The position numbers and the translations under genes were made by a program. The notes beneath the pieces are model-generated. The model saw only the letters and a list, made by a program, of their open reading frames with translations, did not search any database and was not told where the DNA came from. Of a stretch of 64,000 bases of DNA, positions 26,650-35,407 are shown piece by piece; positions within the stretch are counted from its first letter, which is position 1, and the number at the start of each line of letters is the position of its first letter. This DNA comes from Pontibacter amylolyticus (GTDB lineage Bacteria; Bacteroidota; Bacteroidia; Cytophagales; Hymenobacteraceae). Location of the stretch: assembly GCF_014638845.1 (NCBI RefSeq), contig NZ_BMFP01000003.1, positions 310,001 through 374,000 of the forward strand, given 5' to 3'.

Positions 26650-27621
26650 CTACTGCGACCACTCCGTCGGCTTCCGGTCCCAGCGGTGCGACTTAAGCTG
26701 CTCCAGTACTTCGGCCGGCAAGCCTTTTCCATCGCTCGCCTGCAGATTGGCCTGCACGTGGTGTGCTTTGCGCATACCGGGTATGGTGGTGCTCACATCC
26801 GGGTTGCTGAGAATAAAGCGCAGGGCCATCTCCGCCATCGTCATGCCGGCAGGTAGAATCGGCTTCAACCGGTCGGCGTGCTCCACGCTGGCTTTCAGGT
26901 TTTCGGGAACAAAGTAGGTGCTGCGCCAGTCCTCCGCCGGGAAAGTGGTTTCAGTTGTGAACGTGCCGGTGAGCGTTCCTTCGTCAAAAGGGACACGGGC
27001 AATGGTGGCGATGTCCAGTTCGCGACAAAGCGGGAAAAGGCTGTCTTCTGGTGCCTGATCGAAAATGTTGTAGATGACCTGCACGCTGCTGATGTGGCCG
27101 GTGCGCAGGGTCTGCAGCACATTGTCCGGTTCCCAGCGGTTCACGCTCACGCCCATGTGCTGAATCTTGCCATCGGCTTTCAGTTTCTCCACGGCCCGCT
27201 GCCATTCCTCCTGCCCGGCCCAGCTGTCTTCCCAGACATGAAACTGCTGCAGGTCGATGGTCTCCACCCCCAGGTTCTGCAGGCTTTTCTCGGTATAGGA
27301 AATGATGTGTTCGGCAGGAAAACAATCCTCTAGCTTATAACTAGCTTTTGACGGCCACTTCATATTCTTGGGTGGGATCTTGGTTGCCACGTACAGGCGT
27401 TTATCGGCATGGCGCCTGAGTAGGCGGCCGAGAATCTGTTCGCTTTTGCCTTTGCCGTAGCCCCAGGCGGTATCGAAAAAGTTGCAGCCGCCTTCCACGG
27501 CCAGGTCCAACGAGCGGTCCGACTGCTGGTCATCCGAACCGGTCCAGCCGGCCATCCCCCACATGCCGTAACTCACTTCACTCACTTGCCAGCCTGTGCG
27601 GCCAAATCTTCTGTACTCCAT
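26650..27621 (-). CDS. Aldo/keto reductase
   Basis: 323 residues from ATG at 27621 (MEYRRFGRTGWQVSEVSYGMWGM), the normal family start; an upstream extension to 27705 is not AKR-like. The catalytic tetrad is visible: Asp and Tyr in FFDTAWGYGKGKSE, Lys in VATKIPP, His in QQFHVWED. The C-terminal ALRFILSNPDVSTTIPGMRK forms the NADPH site. It is a cytoplasmic NAD(P)H-dependent reductase of the AKR11/YajO-like branch; substrate unknown. It converges with the DUF5777 gene, 3 bp apart. Confidence 0.9.
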   Translation of the reverse strand: MEYRRFGRTGWQVSEVSYGMWGMAGWTGSDDQQSDRSLDLAVEGGCNFFDTAWGYGKGKSEQILGRLLRRHADKRLYVATKIPPKNMKWPSKASYKLEDCFPAEHIISYTEKSLQNLGVETIDLQQFHVWEDSWAGQEEWQRAVEKLKADGKIQHMGVSVNRWEPDNVLQTLRTGHISSVQVIYNIFDQAPEDSLFPLCRELDIATIARVPFDEGTLTGTFTTETTFPAEDWRSTYFVPENLKASVEHADRLKPILPAGMTMAEMALRFILSNPDVSTTIPGMRKAHHVQANLQASDGKGLPAEVLEQLKSHRWDRKPTEWSQ

Positions 27622-27842
27622 ACCTTGTATATTTCTAAGTTCACAGTTCTGTCTACATACTCTTGCCACCAGACTAGAGTTGCTGCTCAAGGTACCGGAA
27701 GTCACGAAGCTTTCCGATAGACCGGAGCAAAAATTTAAAGGAACGCCAGGTATAGAATGTAAGGCAGCCGGATTCAGGTAAGGGCAGGTAAAGAAGGTAC
27801 AGAAGATGGGGCTAGAATAGGTATAAGTATAAACCGTGACAC

Positions 27843-27881
27843 AAAAAAAGGGCAGGCGCCCTATGGGAAAGCACCTGCCCG
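27843..27881 (-). terminator. Terminator for the fasciclin gene
   Basis: GGGCAGG and CCTGCCC arms with an internal loop, followed on the minus strand by seven Ts, 25 bp after the fasciclin stop. Confidence 0.75.
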
Positions 27882-27905
27882 TTTCTATACTGCAAAATCT
27901 GCTGC

Positions 27906-28478
27906 TTACATGCTTGGCGGCAGCATCACTTTGTCGATCACGTGCACCACACCGTTAGAAGCTGCCACATCCGGCATGGTCACGGTGGCATCGTTGATCT
28001 TCACGCTGCTGCCGTTGAGCATCACCTTCAGGTCAGCGCCGTTCAGGGTTTTGGCAGACATGCCGTTCGACAGATCGGTTGATTTTACGTTTCCTTCCAC
28101 CACGTGGTAGGTCAGAATATCGACAAGTTGCTGCTTGTTCTCAGGCTTCAGCAGGTTCTCCAGAGTTCCGGCCGGTAAGGCAGCAAACGCTTCGTTTGTA
28201 GGAGCAAAAACGGTATAGGGACCGGCGCCTTGCAAAGCGCCCTCCAGGTCAGCTGCCTGCAGGGCCTGCACCAGCGTGGAGAGCGATGGTGTTTCAGAAG
28301 CGAGGGCAACAATGTCCTTCGAACCTGCCGTCATGGCATCGTCAGTGGTCATGGTCTCATCGGCGGTGGCCATTTCAGTGTCCGTTGTCACGCCTTCCTC
28401 GCTTTCGGTGGCTTGTTCGTTGGTGTTGCAGCCATAGAGGAACAGGGCCGACAGGAATAAAATGCTTAGTTTTTTCAT
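27906..28478 (-). CDS. Fasciclin-domain lipoprotein
   Basis: 190 residues from ATG at 28478; MKKLSILFLSALFLYGC is a lipoprotein signal. An acidic Thr/Ala-rich linker leads to one FAS1 domain with TLVQALQAADLEGALQGAGPYTVFAPTNEAFAALPAGTLENLLKPENKQQLVDILTYHVVEG (H1 box) and NGVVHVIDKVMLPP (H2 box). FAS1 domains mediate adhesion. It is a paralogue of the protein at 56967-57524 and is monocistronic with its own terminator. Confidence 0.92.
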   Translation of the reverse strand: MKKLSILFLSALFLYGCNTNEQATESEEGVTTDTEMATADETMTTDDAMTAGSKDIVALASETPSLSTLVQALQAADLEGALQGAGPYTVFAPTNEAFAALPAGTLENLLKPENKQQLVDILTYHVVEGNVKSTDLSNGMSAKTLNGADLKVMLNGSSVKINDATVTMPDVAASNGVVHVIDKVMLPPSM

Positions 28479-28693
28479 ACGTATTATTTTAATTGGTTGA
28501 TTAACAGGGAGAAAACCAACAGGCAGCACCTTTGTTCAAAACTATTTTTAAAAGGGTAAGGCTTTGCAGCGAACTTGCAGCCTCGTCAAATCCCGGCACG
28601 CAAAAAAAAGCTCCAGCAGACAAAGCAGGCAGTTAACGGAATTCTGGGATTGATGCTTATCTTAGGCTTCTCAAAAAACATCCCCTGACGACC

Positions 28694-29839
28694 ATGCTTA
28701 AAAAACTCTGGAAGAAAGCCACCCTCACATCACTGACGCTTATGGCCCTCACCCTACCCAGCCATGCACAAAATACCAAAACGGAAGCAGACCTGCAGGC
28801 CCTCATGCAGCAGCACAACATGGTTGGGCTGGCGGTTGTCGTGGTCAAAAAAGGGGAGATTGTCTATAACAAATCCTTTGGTCTGAAGGATGTTGAAAAC
28901 CAGACGCCGCTCTCCAACAGCGACATTTTCAGGATCGCCTCTATCTCCAAGTCCTTTACGGCCACCGCCCTGATGCAATTAGTTGAGGAGGGCAAGATCT
29001 CGTTGAACGATGATGTGAGCAAGCTGGTCGGCTTTCAGGTGCGGAATCCGAAGTATCCTAATAAAGTCATTACGCTGCGCATGATGCTTTCGCACACATC
29101 CAGCATCAACGACAGCCAGGGCTATTTTACCCTCGACACCATTGACCCCGCCAAAAACCCGAACTGGGCGGCCTGCTACAACGACTATGAACCGGGCACA
29201 CAGTATGAGTACTGCAACCTGAGTTTCAACATGGCCGGAACTATCCTGGAGAAACTAACCGGCGAGCGCTTCGACCAGGCCATCAGGCACCGCATCCTGG
29301 ATCCGCTGGGACTGTACGGTGGCTATAACGTTGACTCTTTGGACGCCGGCCGCTTTGTCACTCTGTACGAATACAATGCTGACTCCAGCATTTTCTCGCC
29401 TTCTCCCTCAGCCTACAACCCACGCCGGCAGGAAATCAGAAATTATAGAATGGGCTACAGCACGCCCATTTTCTCGCCTACCGGCGGCATGAAGATGTCG
29501 GCTGCCGATCTGGCAAAATACATGACCATGCACCTGAACAAAGGTGAGTACAAAGGTACCCGGATCATCTCGAAGAAGAGCGCGAAGCAGATGCAGTCGA
29601 AGATCGCTGACAATGGCTACGGCCTGGCGCTGAAAACTGAGAAGAACCTGATTCCGGGCAAGTCCCTGGTAGGCCACACCGGCAATGCCTACGGTCTTTA
29701 TAGCGCCATGTTCTTTCAGCCCAAAGAGCAGTTCGGGTTTGTGGTGATCACCAACGGCACCAGCGCCCCTGAAGTGAATGAATACAATCTGGCACTGGCA
29801 GAAGTCATCAACAGCCTGTACAACAACCTGGTGAAATAA
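28694..29839 (+). CDS. Serine hydrolase, beta-lactamase class C / penicillin-binding-like
   Basis: 381 residues: a signal peptide ending in THAQ-like LPSHAQ, then the serine-hydrolase motifs SISK (SxxK nucleophile and base) in FRIASISKSFTATALMQLVEEGKISLNDDV, YCN in TQYEYCNLSFNMAG (YxN) and HTG in VGHTGNAYGLYSAMFF. Such proteins act in the periplasm as esterases, D-aminopeptidases or carboxypeptidases; a true beta-lactamase function cannot be read from sequence. It has its own downstream terminator. Confidence 0.9.
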   Translation: MLKKLWKKATLTSLTLMALTLPSHAQNTKTEADLQALMQQHNMVGLAVVVVKKGEIVYNKSFGLKDVENQTPLSNSDIFRIASISKSFTATALMQLVEEGKISLNDDVSKLVGFQVRNPKYPNKVITLRMMLSHTSSINDSQGYFTLDTIDPAKNPNWAACYNDYEPGTQYEYCNLSFNMAGTILEKLTGERFDQAIRHRILDPLGLYGGYNVDSLDAGRFVTLYEYNADSSIFSPSPSAYNPRRQEIRNYRMGYSTPIFSPTGGMKMSAADLAKYMTMHLNKGEYKGTRIISKKSAKQMQSKIADNGYGLALKTEKNLIPGKSLVGHTGNAYGLYSAMFFQPKEQFGFVVITNGTSAPEVNEYNLALAEVINSLYNNLVK

Positions 29840-29882
29840 TCTGTGCGAACAGCGCTTCCGCTAAACGTGTCAGCTAAAACTT

Positions 29883-29918
29883 AAAAAGCCTCTCCATTTC
29901 CTGAGAGGCTTTTGCTTT
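29883..29918. terminator. Terminator between the serine hydrolase and zinc peptidase genes
   Basis: AAAAGCCTCTC / GAGAGGCTTTT stem, with runs of T on the plus side and A on the other, placed between convergent genes. Confidence 0.85.
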
Positions 29919-29951
29919 TTACCATCGAGCTATACCTGTTGTGCTGTGGTG

Positions 29952-30851
29952 TTACAACTCAGTAGCGTTAAAGGTATCGCCCTGATTGACATCGCCTGTA
30001 TCGAAACCTTTTTTGAACCAGCGGACGCGCTGAGCGGAGGTGCCGTGGGTGAAGGAGTCTGGCACCACCCTTCCGGTGGCCTGCTTCTGCAGCCGGTCAT
30101 CGCCGATGGCGCTGGCCGCATTCAGAGCCTCCTCCAGGTCGCCGGGCTCCATAATTCCTTTTGCTTTCTGGGTGTGGTGCGCCCATACGCCGGCATAGAA
30201 ATCAGCCTGCAGCTCGACACGTACCATTAGTTGATTGAACTCCGTCTGGGAGAGCTGGCCCCGCATGGCATTTACCTGGTCCATGGTGCCGGTGAGTTTC
30301 TGGATGTGGTGCCCCACTTCGTGGCCCACCACATAAGCCTGCGCAAAATCTCCCTCCGCACCCAGCTTGCGATCCATTTCGCTGAAAAAGCTCAGGTCAA
30401 TGTAGAGTTTTTCGTCGCCCGGGCAGTAAAAGGGTCCGGTAGCGGCGGAGGCAAGTCCGCAGGCCGAGTTTACCTGATCCGAAAACAGCACCAGCGTGGG
30501 TTCTCTGTACCCCTGTATCATGGTGTTCCAGACATCCTCAGTATCTGCCAGCACCACGGCCGTTTGGTCGGCCAGCGCCTGCTCTTCCGGAGTCGGCTGG
30601 TAGTCGGTTGACTGCGCGTATTGCGCGTCGCCACCCACAAATTGTTGCAAGAGCGCGAGCGGATTGGTTCCCGTCAAAAACATGATCAGCAGCAGAACCC
30701 CCACGATGACGAGTCCTACTTTAGAGAAAAGGAGTTTGAACAAAGGGATAAGCAGCATGGGACTGATGCCCCTGCCTCCGCCGAAACCGCCTGCTGACTG
30801 ACCTCTACGGTCTTCTATATTGGTGCTTTTTCTTCTGCCTTGCCATTTCAT
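29952..30851 (-). CDS. ypfJ: Neutral zinc metallopeptidase, YpfJ family
   Basis: 299 residues with the family plan: an arginine/glycine-rich N-terminus (MKWQGRRKSTNIEDRRGQ), one membrane span (VGLVIVGVLLLIMFLTG) and a periplasmic catalytic domain with AYVVGHEVGHHIQ (HExxH) and VELQADFYAGVWAHH carrying the third ligand region. NSACGLASAATGPFYCPGDEKLYIDLSFF is also typical. The substrate is unknown. It is a single gene. Confidence 0.9.
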   Translation of the reverse strand: MKWQGRRKSTNIEDRRGQSAGGFGGGRGISPMLLIPLFKLLFSKVGLVIVGVLLLIMFLTGTNPLALLQQFVGGDAQYAQSTDYQPTPEEQALADQTAVVLADTEDVWNTMIQGYREPTLVLFSDQVNSACGLASAATGPFYCPGDEKLYIDLSFFSEMDRKLGAEGDFAQAYVVGHEVGHHIQKLTGTMDQVNAMRGQLSQTEFNQLMVRVELQADFYAGVWAHHTQKAKGIMEPGDLEEALNAASAIGDDRLQKQATGRVVPDSFTHGTSAQRVRWFKKGFDTGDVNQGDTFNATEL

Positions 30852-31140
30852 AATAATTGTTTTCTAATGCGGGTCTGATAGTATAAGTCTATACCTGATA
30901 ATCGAACACTTTAACGTGGAGCGGCCTGACTTGGATTTAGGAAATTCAGGGAGCGTGCCTTTGCCGGTTTACGGGAGACTTGTTCGTGAGATAAGGGGCG
31001 ACAAATGTAATTTTAGAGGCCCTGGTCCAAACGTTTTCATTTTCCTTCGTATAGTCATTTTCATTTAGCTGCTTTTTTAGGCTTTGCCGATCTTAAAAAG
31101 CTGACATGTAAGGAAAAGGCAGGTAGTTAGACAAAAAATC

Positions 31141-32223
31141 ATGGATCACACCTATAACAGGAAAGCGCACAACAAACTGATCGAATTAAACGATGAACTT
31201 GAAAACTATTTCAACAACACGATCATCCCGCAGCTGTTTGTAGATGCCAACATGATCCTGCGTAAGTTCACGCCCCCCGCCATGCGGCACTTCAAGCTGA
31301 CGGATGACGATATCGGGAAGCACATCGTGGAAGTATCCAGCAACATCCGATTCCCAACCTTCATCGAGAACATAACCGAAGTGATCGAAAGCAGCAAGGA
31401 CCTGGAAAAAGAGATCCAGACCTCTGACAAGCGATGGTACCAGATGAACATCCTGCCCTACATCGTGCGGAAGGAAAACAAGACCAATGGCGTCATCGTC
31501 ACCTTCATCGACATCGACGACCGCATCCAGATTCTGAAAGGCTACGAGAGCCTGAACAGAAACTATGAGAACATCATCCACTCCATCTCGCACGACATCA
31601 AAGGCCCGCTTTCTAACATAGAGGGACTGATCAGGCTGATGCAGGAAGCGCCGGAGGACGAGGCAGACAGCCAGCGGATAAAAGACATGCTAAGCGAGTC
31701 CGTAGCCAACCTGCGCCAGACAGTAGAGGACCTGGCTGACATTCAGGCAAGCGACACAGGCTTCGCGCAGGCACCGGAGCGGGTGAATTTCGAGAACATC
31801 ATCGAAGACGCCAAGCTCGCCCTCCGGGACAGGATTGCAGAGACCAACGCTGAAATCCACACGCAAATTGAGGAGCCAGAGATCAGCTTTTCCCGAAAGA
31901 ATGTCCGGAGCATCGTCTACAACCTGCTCAACAACGCTATTAAGTACCAGAAGCCGGGCAAAGCACCTGTCATCTCCATCCGCACGGAAAAGTCCGGCGA
32001 CTACATCCTACTCACCGTGCGCGACAACGGCTTAGGTATAGCGGAAGATAAAAAATACTCGATTTTCGAGCGCTATACCCGACTGCACAGCGAGGTGCCG
32101 GGCACTGGTGTTGGGCTGTTTATTGTGAAAGGCATGGTGGAGCAGATGGGTGGAGAGATACAGTTGGAAAGCACCTTAGGGGAAGGCTCCACTTTCAAGG
32201 TATATTTCAAAGCATTGCGATAG
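31141..32223 (+). CDS. PAS-domain sensor histidine kinase
   Basis: 360 residues, no membrane segment. The N-terminal PAS_10-type domain (about 20-130; PQLFVDANMILRKFTPPAMRHF) is followed by HisKA with phospho-acceptor His in HSISHDIKGPLSNIEGL. HATPase_c has NNAIKYQKPG (N box), VRDNGLGIAED (G1) and GTGVGLFIVKG (G2). It closely resembles the PAS_10 and kinase parts of the 1370-residue CheB-CheR kinase at 45379, as if that architecture had lost its CheB-CheR half. No response regulator is adjacent. Confidence 0.9.
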   Translation: MDHTYNRKAHNKLIELNDELENYFNNTIIPQLFVDANMILRKFTPPAMRHFKLTDDDIGKHIVEVSSNIRFPTFIENITEVIESSKDLEKEIQTSDKRWYQMNILPYIVRKENKTNGVIVTFIDIDDRIQILKGYESLNRNYENIIHSISHDIKGPLSNIEGLIRLMQEAPEDEADSQRIKDMLSESVANLRQTVEDLADIQASDTGFAQAPERVNFENIIEDAKLALRDRIAETNAEIHTQIEEPEISFSRKNVRSIVYNLLNNAIKYQKPGKAPVISIRTEKSGDYILLTVRDNGLGIAEDKKYSIFERYTRLHSEVPGTGVGLFIVKGMVEQMGGEIQLESTLGEGSTFKVYFKALR

Positions 32224-32256
32224 GCTATAGCTAGCGTGTAGGCAAGGCCCCCAGAC

Positions 32257-32395
32257 CTCGCGGTGTCTTCCAGACCCGCGAGCGTTTAACAGATCGGCCT
32301 TTCCTAAGCAAGTATAGGTATAGCCGGAGCAGTTGGGTTGAAACGCTCGCGGGTGCTGCGCAAGCCGCGTGGTCAAGGGGCGGCTATACCTATAC
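32257..32395. repeat. Interleaved inverted repeats upstream of the MATE gene
   Basis: Arm A (32275-32287, CCCGCGAGCGTTT) pairs perfectly with A' (32341-32353). Arm B (32312-32326, GTATAGGTATAGCCG) pairs perfectly with B' (32381-32395). The order A-B-A'-B' is interleaved. A local hairpin CTCGCGG...CCGCGAG (32257-32282) competes with A. The B arms contain the iterated octamer. This could be a REP cluster or a structured leader of the MATE mRNA. Confidence 0.7.
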
Positions 32396-32482
32396 CTGTG
32401 CATGATTCTGTACCTGCCTTGCGCTATACCTAAACCCCTCCCCTTCCTTCTCCCGTACCCCTGCTATACCTGAACGCCGCAG

Positions 32483-33877
32483 ATGAACAACCTGAAAGAC
32501 TTTTTGCAGCTCGTCTGGTCTGCCGTAAGGGGCAGAGAGCAGGACTTTACGACCCTGGGCATCCGGACGAGTATTGTGCTGCTGGCAGTGCCGATGATCC
32601 TGGAAATGATCATGGAGTCGCTCTTTGCCGTCGTCGATATTTTCTTTGTCGGCAAGTTGGGGCCAAATGCCCTGGCTACGGTGGGCCTCACTGAAACAGT
32701 GCTGATGGTGATCTACTCGGTGGGCATGGGTGTGAGCATTGCGGCTACGGCTTTGGTCGCGCGCCGCATCGGAGAGAAGGACTACCACGAAGCAGGCAAT
32801 GTCACTTACCAGCTCCTGATCACGGGCGCCGTCCTGGCTTTGCTCATGGGTATCCTGGCTACCTGGTTTGCAGCCGACATTCTCACGCTGATGGGAGCCG
32901 ATGCCGCCCTGCTCGAAACCGGACTCCGCTATGCGCAGATCATCTTTGCCGGCAACCTGGTCATCATTATGCTATTCCTGATCAACGGGATTTTCCGGGG
33001 AGCCGGTCAGCCGCACCTGGCCATGCGGGCGCTCTGGCTTGCCAACGGCGCCAACATCGTCCTGGACCCGCTCCTGATCTTCGGTATCGGCAGCTTCGAG
33101 GGCCTGGGGCTGGAGGGCGCGGCCTGGGCCACCACCCTCGGGCGCAGCATAGGCGTCGTCTACCAGTTCTATCACCTCCTCAACGGAAAGCATCTGCTAA
33201 AAGTCGGGCGCGACAATCTGGTCGTTAGTCTGGCAATGATCCGGCGCATCCTGGCGGTCTCGTCGGGCGGCATGGGCCAGTACCTGATCGACTCCGCCAG
33301 CTGGATCTTCCTGACCCGCATCATCGCGGAGTTTGGCAGCAGCGCCTTGGCCGGCTATACCATTGCTTTTCGCCTGATCGTGTTTGCCCTGCTACCGGCC
33401 TGGGGACTGTCCTCGGCGGCGGCCACGCTGGTAGGCCAAAACCTGGGCGCGCAGAAAGTGAGACGGGCTGAGCTGGCAGTATGGCTGACGGCAAGGTATA
33501 ACGTGATCTTTATGGCGGCCGTCACGCTCCTGTTTCTTTTTTTCGGCGAATACCTGGCCGCTTTTTTCGCAACAGACAAAGCCGTGATCGCGGTGGCCTC
33601 TGAGGCGTTGCAGATCATTACGCTGGGCTACGTCTTTTTCGGGTTGGGCATGGTGATGGTGCAGGCTTTCAACGGGGCCGGCGACACCCGCACGCCGTCC
33701 CTCATCAACATCGTGGTGCTTTGGCTGATCGAGATCCCGCTGGCCTATCTGCTGGCCAAAACACTTGGCTTCGGGACAACCGGTATTTTCCTCGCCATTG
33801 CTTTTTGCCACTCGTTCCATGCCTTGGTCAGCTGGTGGCTTTTCCGGCGCGGCACCTGGAAAGTGGTGAAGGTATAA
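32483..33877 (+). CDS. MATE-family efflux transporter
   Basis: 464 residues with about 12 membrane helices in two repeats. The first starts with TSIVLLAVPMILEMIMESLFAVVDIFFVGKLGPNALATVGLTE, the family's canonical N-terminal signature, including the VDIFFVGKLG helix; the repeat is ALLPAWGLSSAAATLVGQNLGAQ. It is a cation-coupled exporter of drugs or metabolites. It is monocistronic. The upstream region holds interleaved inverted repeats, and the downstream region holds two octamer copies and then a terminator built from the same motif. Confidence 0.92.
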   Translation: MNNLKDFLQLVWSAVRGREQDFTTLGIRTSIVLLAVPMILEMIMESLFAVVDIFFVGKLGPNALATVGLTETVLMVIYSVGMGVSIAATALVARRIGEKDYHEAGNVTYQLLITGAVLALLMGILATWFAADILTLMGADAALLETGLRYAQIIFAGNLVIIMLFLINGIFRGAGQPHLAMRALWLANGANIVLDPLLIFGIGSFEGLGLEGAAWATTLGRSIGVVYQFYHLLNGKHLLKVGRDNLVVSLAMIRRILAVSSGGMGQYLIDSASWIFLTRIIAEFGSSALAGYTIAFRLIVFALLPAWGLSSAAATLVGQNLGAQKVRRAELAVWLTARYNVIFMAAVTLLFLFFGEYLAAFFATDKAVIAVASEALQIITLGYVFFGLGMVMVQAFNGAGDTRTPSLINIVVLWLIEIPLAYLLAKTLGFGTTGIFLAIAFCHSFHALVSWWLFRRGTWKVVKV

Positions 33878-33922
33878 GGTATAGGTATAGCTTTTCATCA
33901 TCTCCCTGATCGCTTGAAAACT

Positions 33923-33960
33923 AAAAAGCAGGTATAGCGCGAACGGCTATACCTGCTTTT
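33923..33960. terminator. Bidirectional terminator made of an inverted octamer pair
   Basis: 15-bp perfect arms AAAAGCAGGTATAGC and GCTATACCTGCTTTT flank a 7-nt loop between the convergent MATE and lipoprotein genes. The stem is the window's iterated motif with A/T tracts added. Confidence 0.85.
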
Positions 33961-33979
33961 GGGTGAAGGGAGCTAAGGA

Positions 33980-35110
33980 CTAGTTTTGCACTAACAGACC
34001 ATTGAAGTTCGCTACGAAATAAGCGTGCGCCTGCTCCGCAGTCAGGATATGACCCTGTTTCTGGGCATCAGCAGCTAGACGGAAACCCAGCTCAGCTGCC
34101 GCCATACGCTGGATTGGTGTGCCGTGGTGGCCTGCACTTTCGAAACCACAGTCTCCTATCTCAAAAAACAGCTCGTAGAACTGCGCCACTCGCTTGCTGT
34201 TATAAGTAGCGCCGCGCTTGTGCGTCATGTAGTAGGCAGCCAGGAAGTCGGCTTCCAGTTCTTTGTAACGCGTAGCCTCTGGCTGACTGGCGAAAGTGCC
34301 CGCCGGATACCAGGCAGTGTTGTTCTTAAACTGAATCTGATGCGCCCACTCGTGCGCCAGTATACCTGTCCATACGATATCCTGCTCTACACCTGTTTCA
34401 GAAATCATTTGCACCAGACCATCCCCGATCACGATCAGGTTGTTGTAAGTTGTTGCGAAACCATCTGCAGCAAAGAAAGGAGACTCCGGCAATTGATCTG
34501 AGAATGTGTTGAAGTACAGGATCTGGTCTGCAACAGCATAGGCTTGTTCCCTGGATGTAATGCCAACGCCAATCAGCTCGTACACATCGGCAAGCCGTTC
34601 TCTGTTATTCAGTGTAGCCGTATGTTGGCCATGTACTGGTATCTGGTTTGGCATGTCCCAGAATTTCTCCAGCTCCCGCTTGCGCTTGTTCACCAGGTCA
34701 GTGTACTCACCATTTGCCCCGAAGTACTGTGCGGACTCGTCGAATATCGCAGCATACTGACCTAATGCAAGATAAGTGCTATAAATTGATTGAGCCTGCG
34801 GTCCGAACAAGCCAATCAGATCATTTGCCAGGGGTGCGAAATAACTGTTTTGAACTTCGTATAAGGCAGTAGGACCGCACTCAGAAGGCTCCACCAAATT
34901 ACTCATCAAGGTGCTGCGCAGATTTTCATGAATCGGCACCAGGCCGTCCATTGGCTTCAGGGGTACAAGCTCCGAGGCGCTCTGGTTTTTAACAGCGGTG
35001 GACTGCAGGGTGCTGCCGGATGCCAGCCCAATCTCATCCACTTCCTTTTCACAGGAAAAAGAAATAAAGGCCAGGCCCAGGCAAAGTAGAGTAGACGTTG
35101 TTTTGTTCAT
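33980..35110 (-). CDS. Putative zinc metallopeptidase lipoprotein
   Basis: 376 residues; MNKTTSTLLCLGLAFISFSC is a lipoprotein signal. A HExxH motif appears in ILAHEWAHQIQFKNN (about residue 255), followed about 35 residues later by ELEADFLAAYYMTHKRG. This spacing and wording parallel HEVGHHIQ...ELQADFYAGVW of the YpfJ-type peptidase in the same window, so it is probably a remote relative. The N-terminal half has no match I recognise. It is periplasmic or surface anchored; substrate unknown. Confidence 0.7.
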   Translation of the reverse strand: MNKTTSTLLCLGLAFISFSCEKEVDEIGLASGSTLQSTAVKNQSASELVPLKPMDGLVPIHENLRSTLMSNLVEPSECGPTALYEVQNSYFAPLANDLIGLFGPQAQSIYSTYLALGQYAAIFDESAQYFGANGEYTDLVNKRKRELEKFWDMPNQIPVHGQHTATLNNRERLADVYELIGVGITSREQAYAVADQILYFNTFSDQLPESPFFAADGFATTYNNLIVIGDGLVQMISETGVEQDIVWTGILAHEWAHQIQFKNNTAWYPAGTFASQPEATRYKELEADFLAAYYMTHKRGATYNSKRVAQFYELFFEIGDCGFESAGHHGTPIQRMAAAELGFRLAADAQKQGHILTAEQAHAYFVANFNGLLVQN

Positions 35111-35407
35111 ACTACGCGTGAATAAGTAGGATTAATGTTATGAGAAGTTAAAAAATAGTCAATTTTGATAACGTGGTGCCAACACACGAAATAGCAGTAT
35201 TAAAGTTAGCTGTTCTTGTACCAAAACCAAATTTCATGGCCTTAAATATTATTTTTTCAGATTTGGGTGCTACGGGCAGTCCAGGTTTCTGAACATATTT
35301 CGTACAACCCGGTTCAAACACAGCCGTTATTGCAGGATGTAACAGAATTTTGTCTGCCAGAAGTTGTTTGCCAGACCGTTTTAAAGAGCTCCAACACGCC
35401 ACGCACC

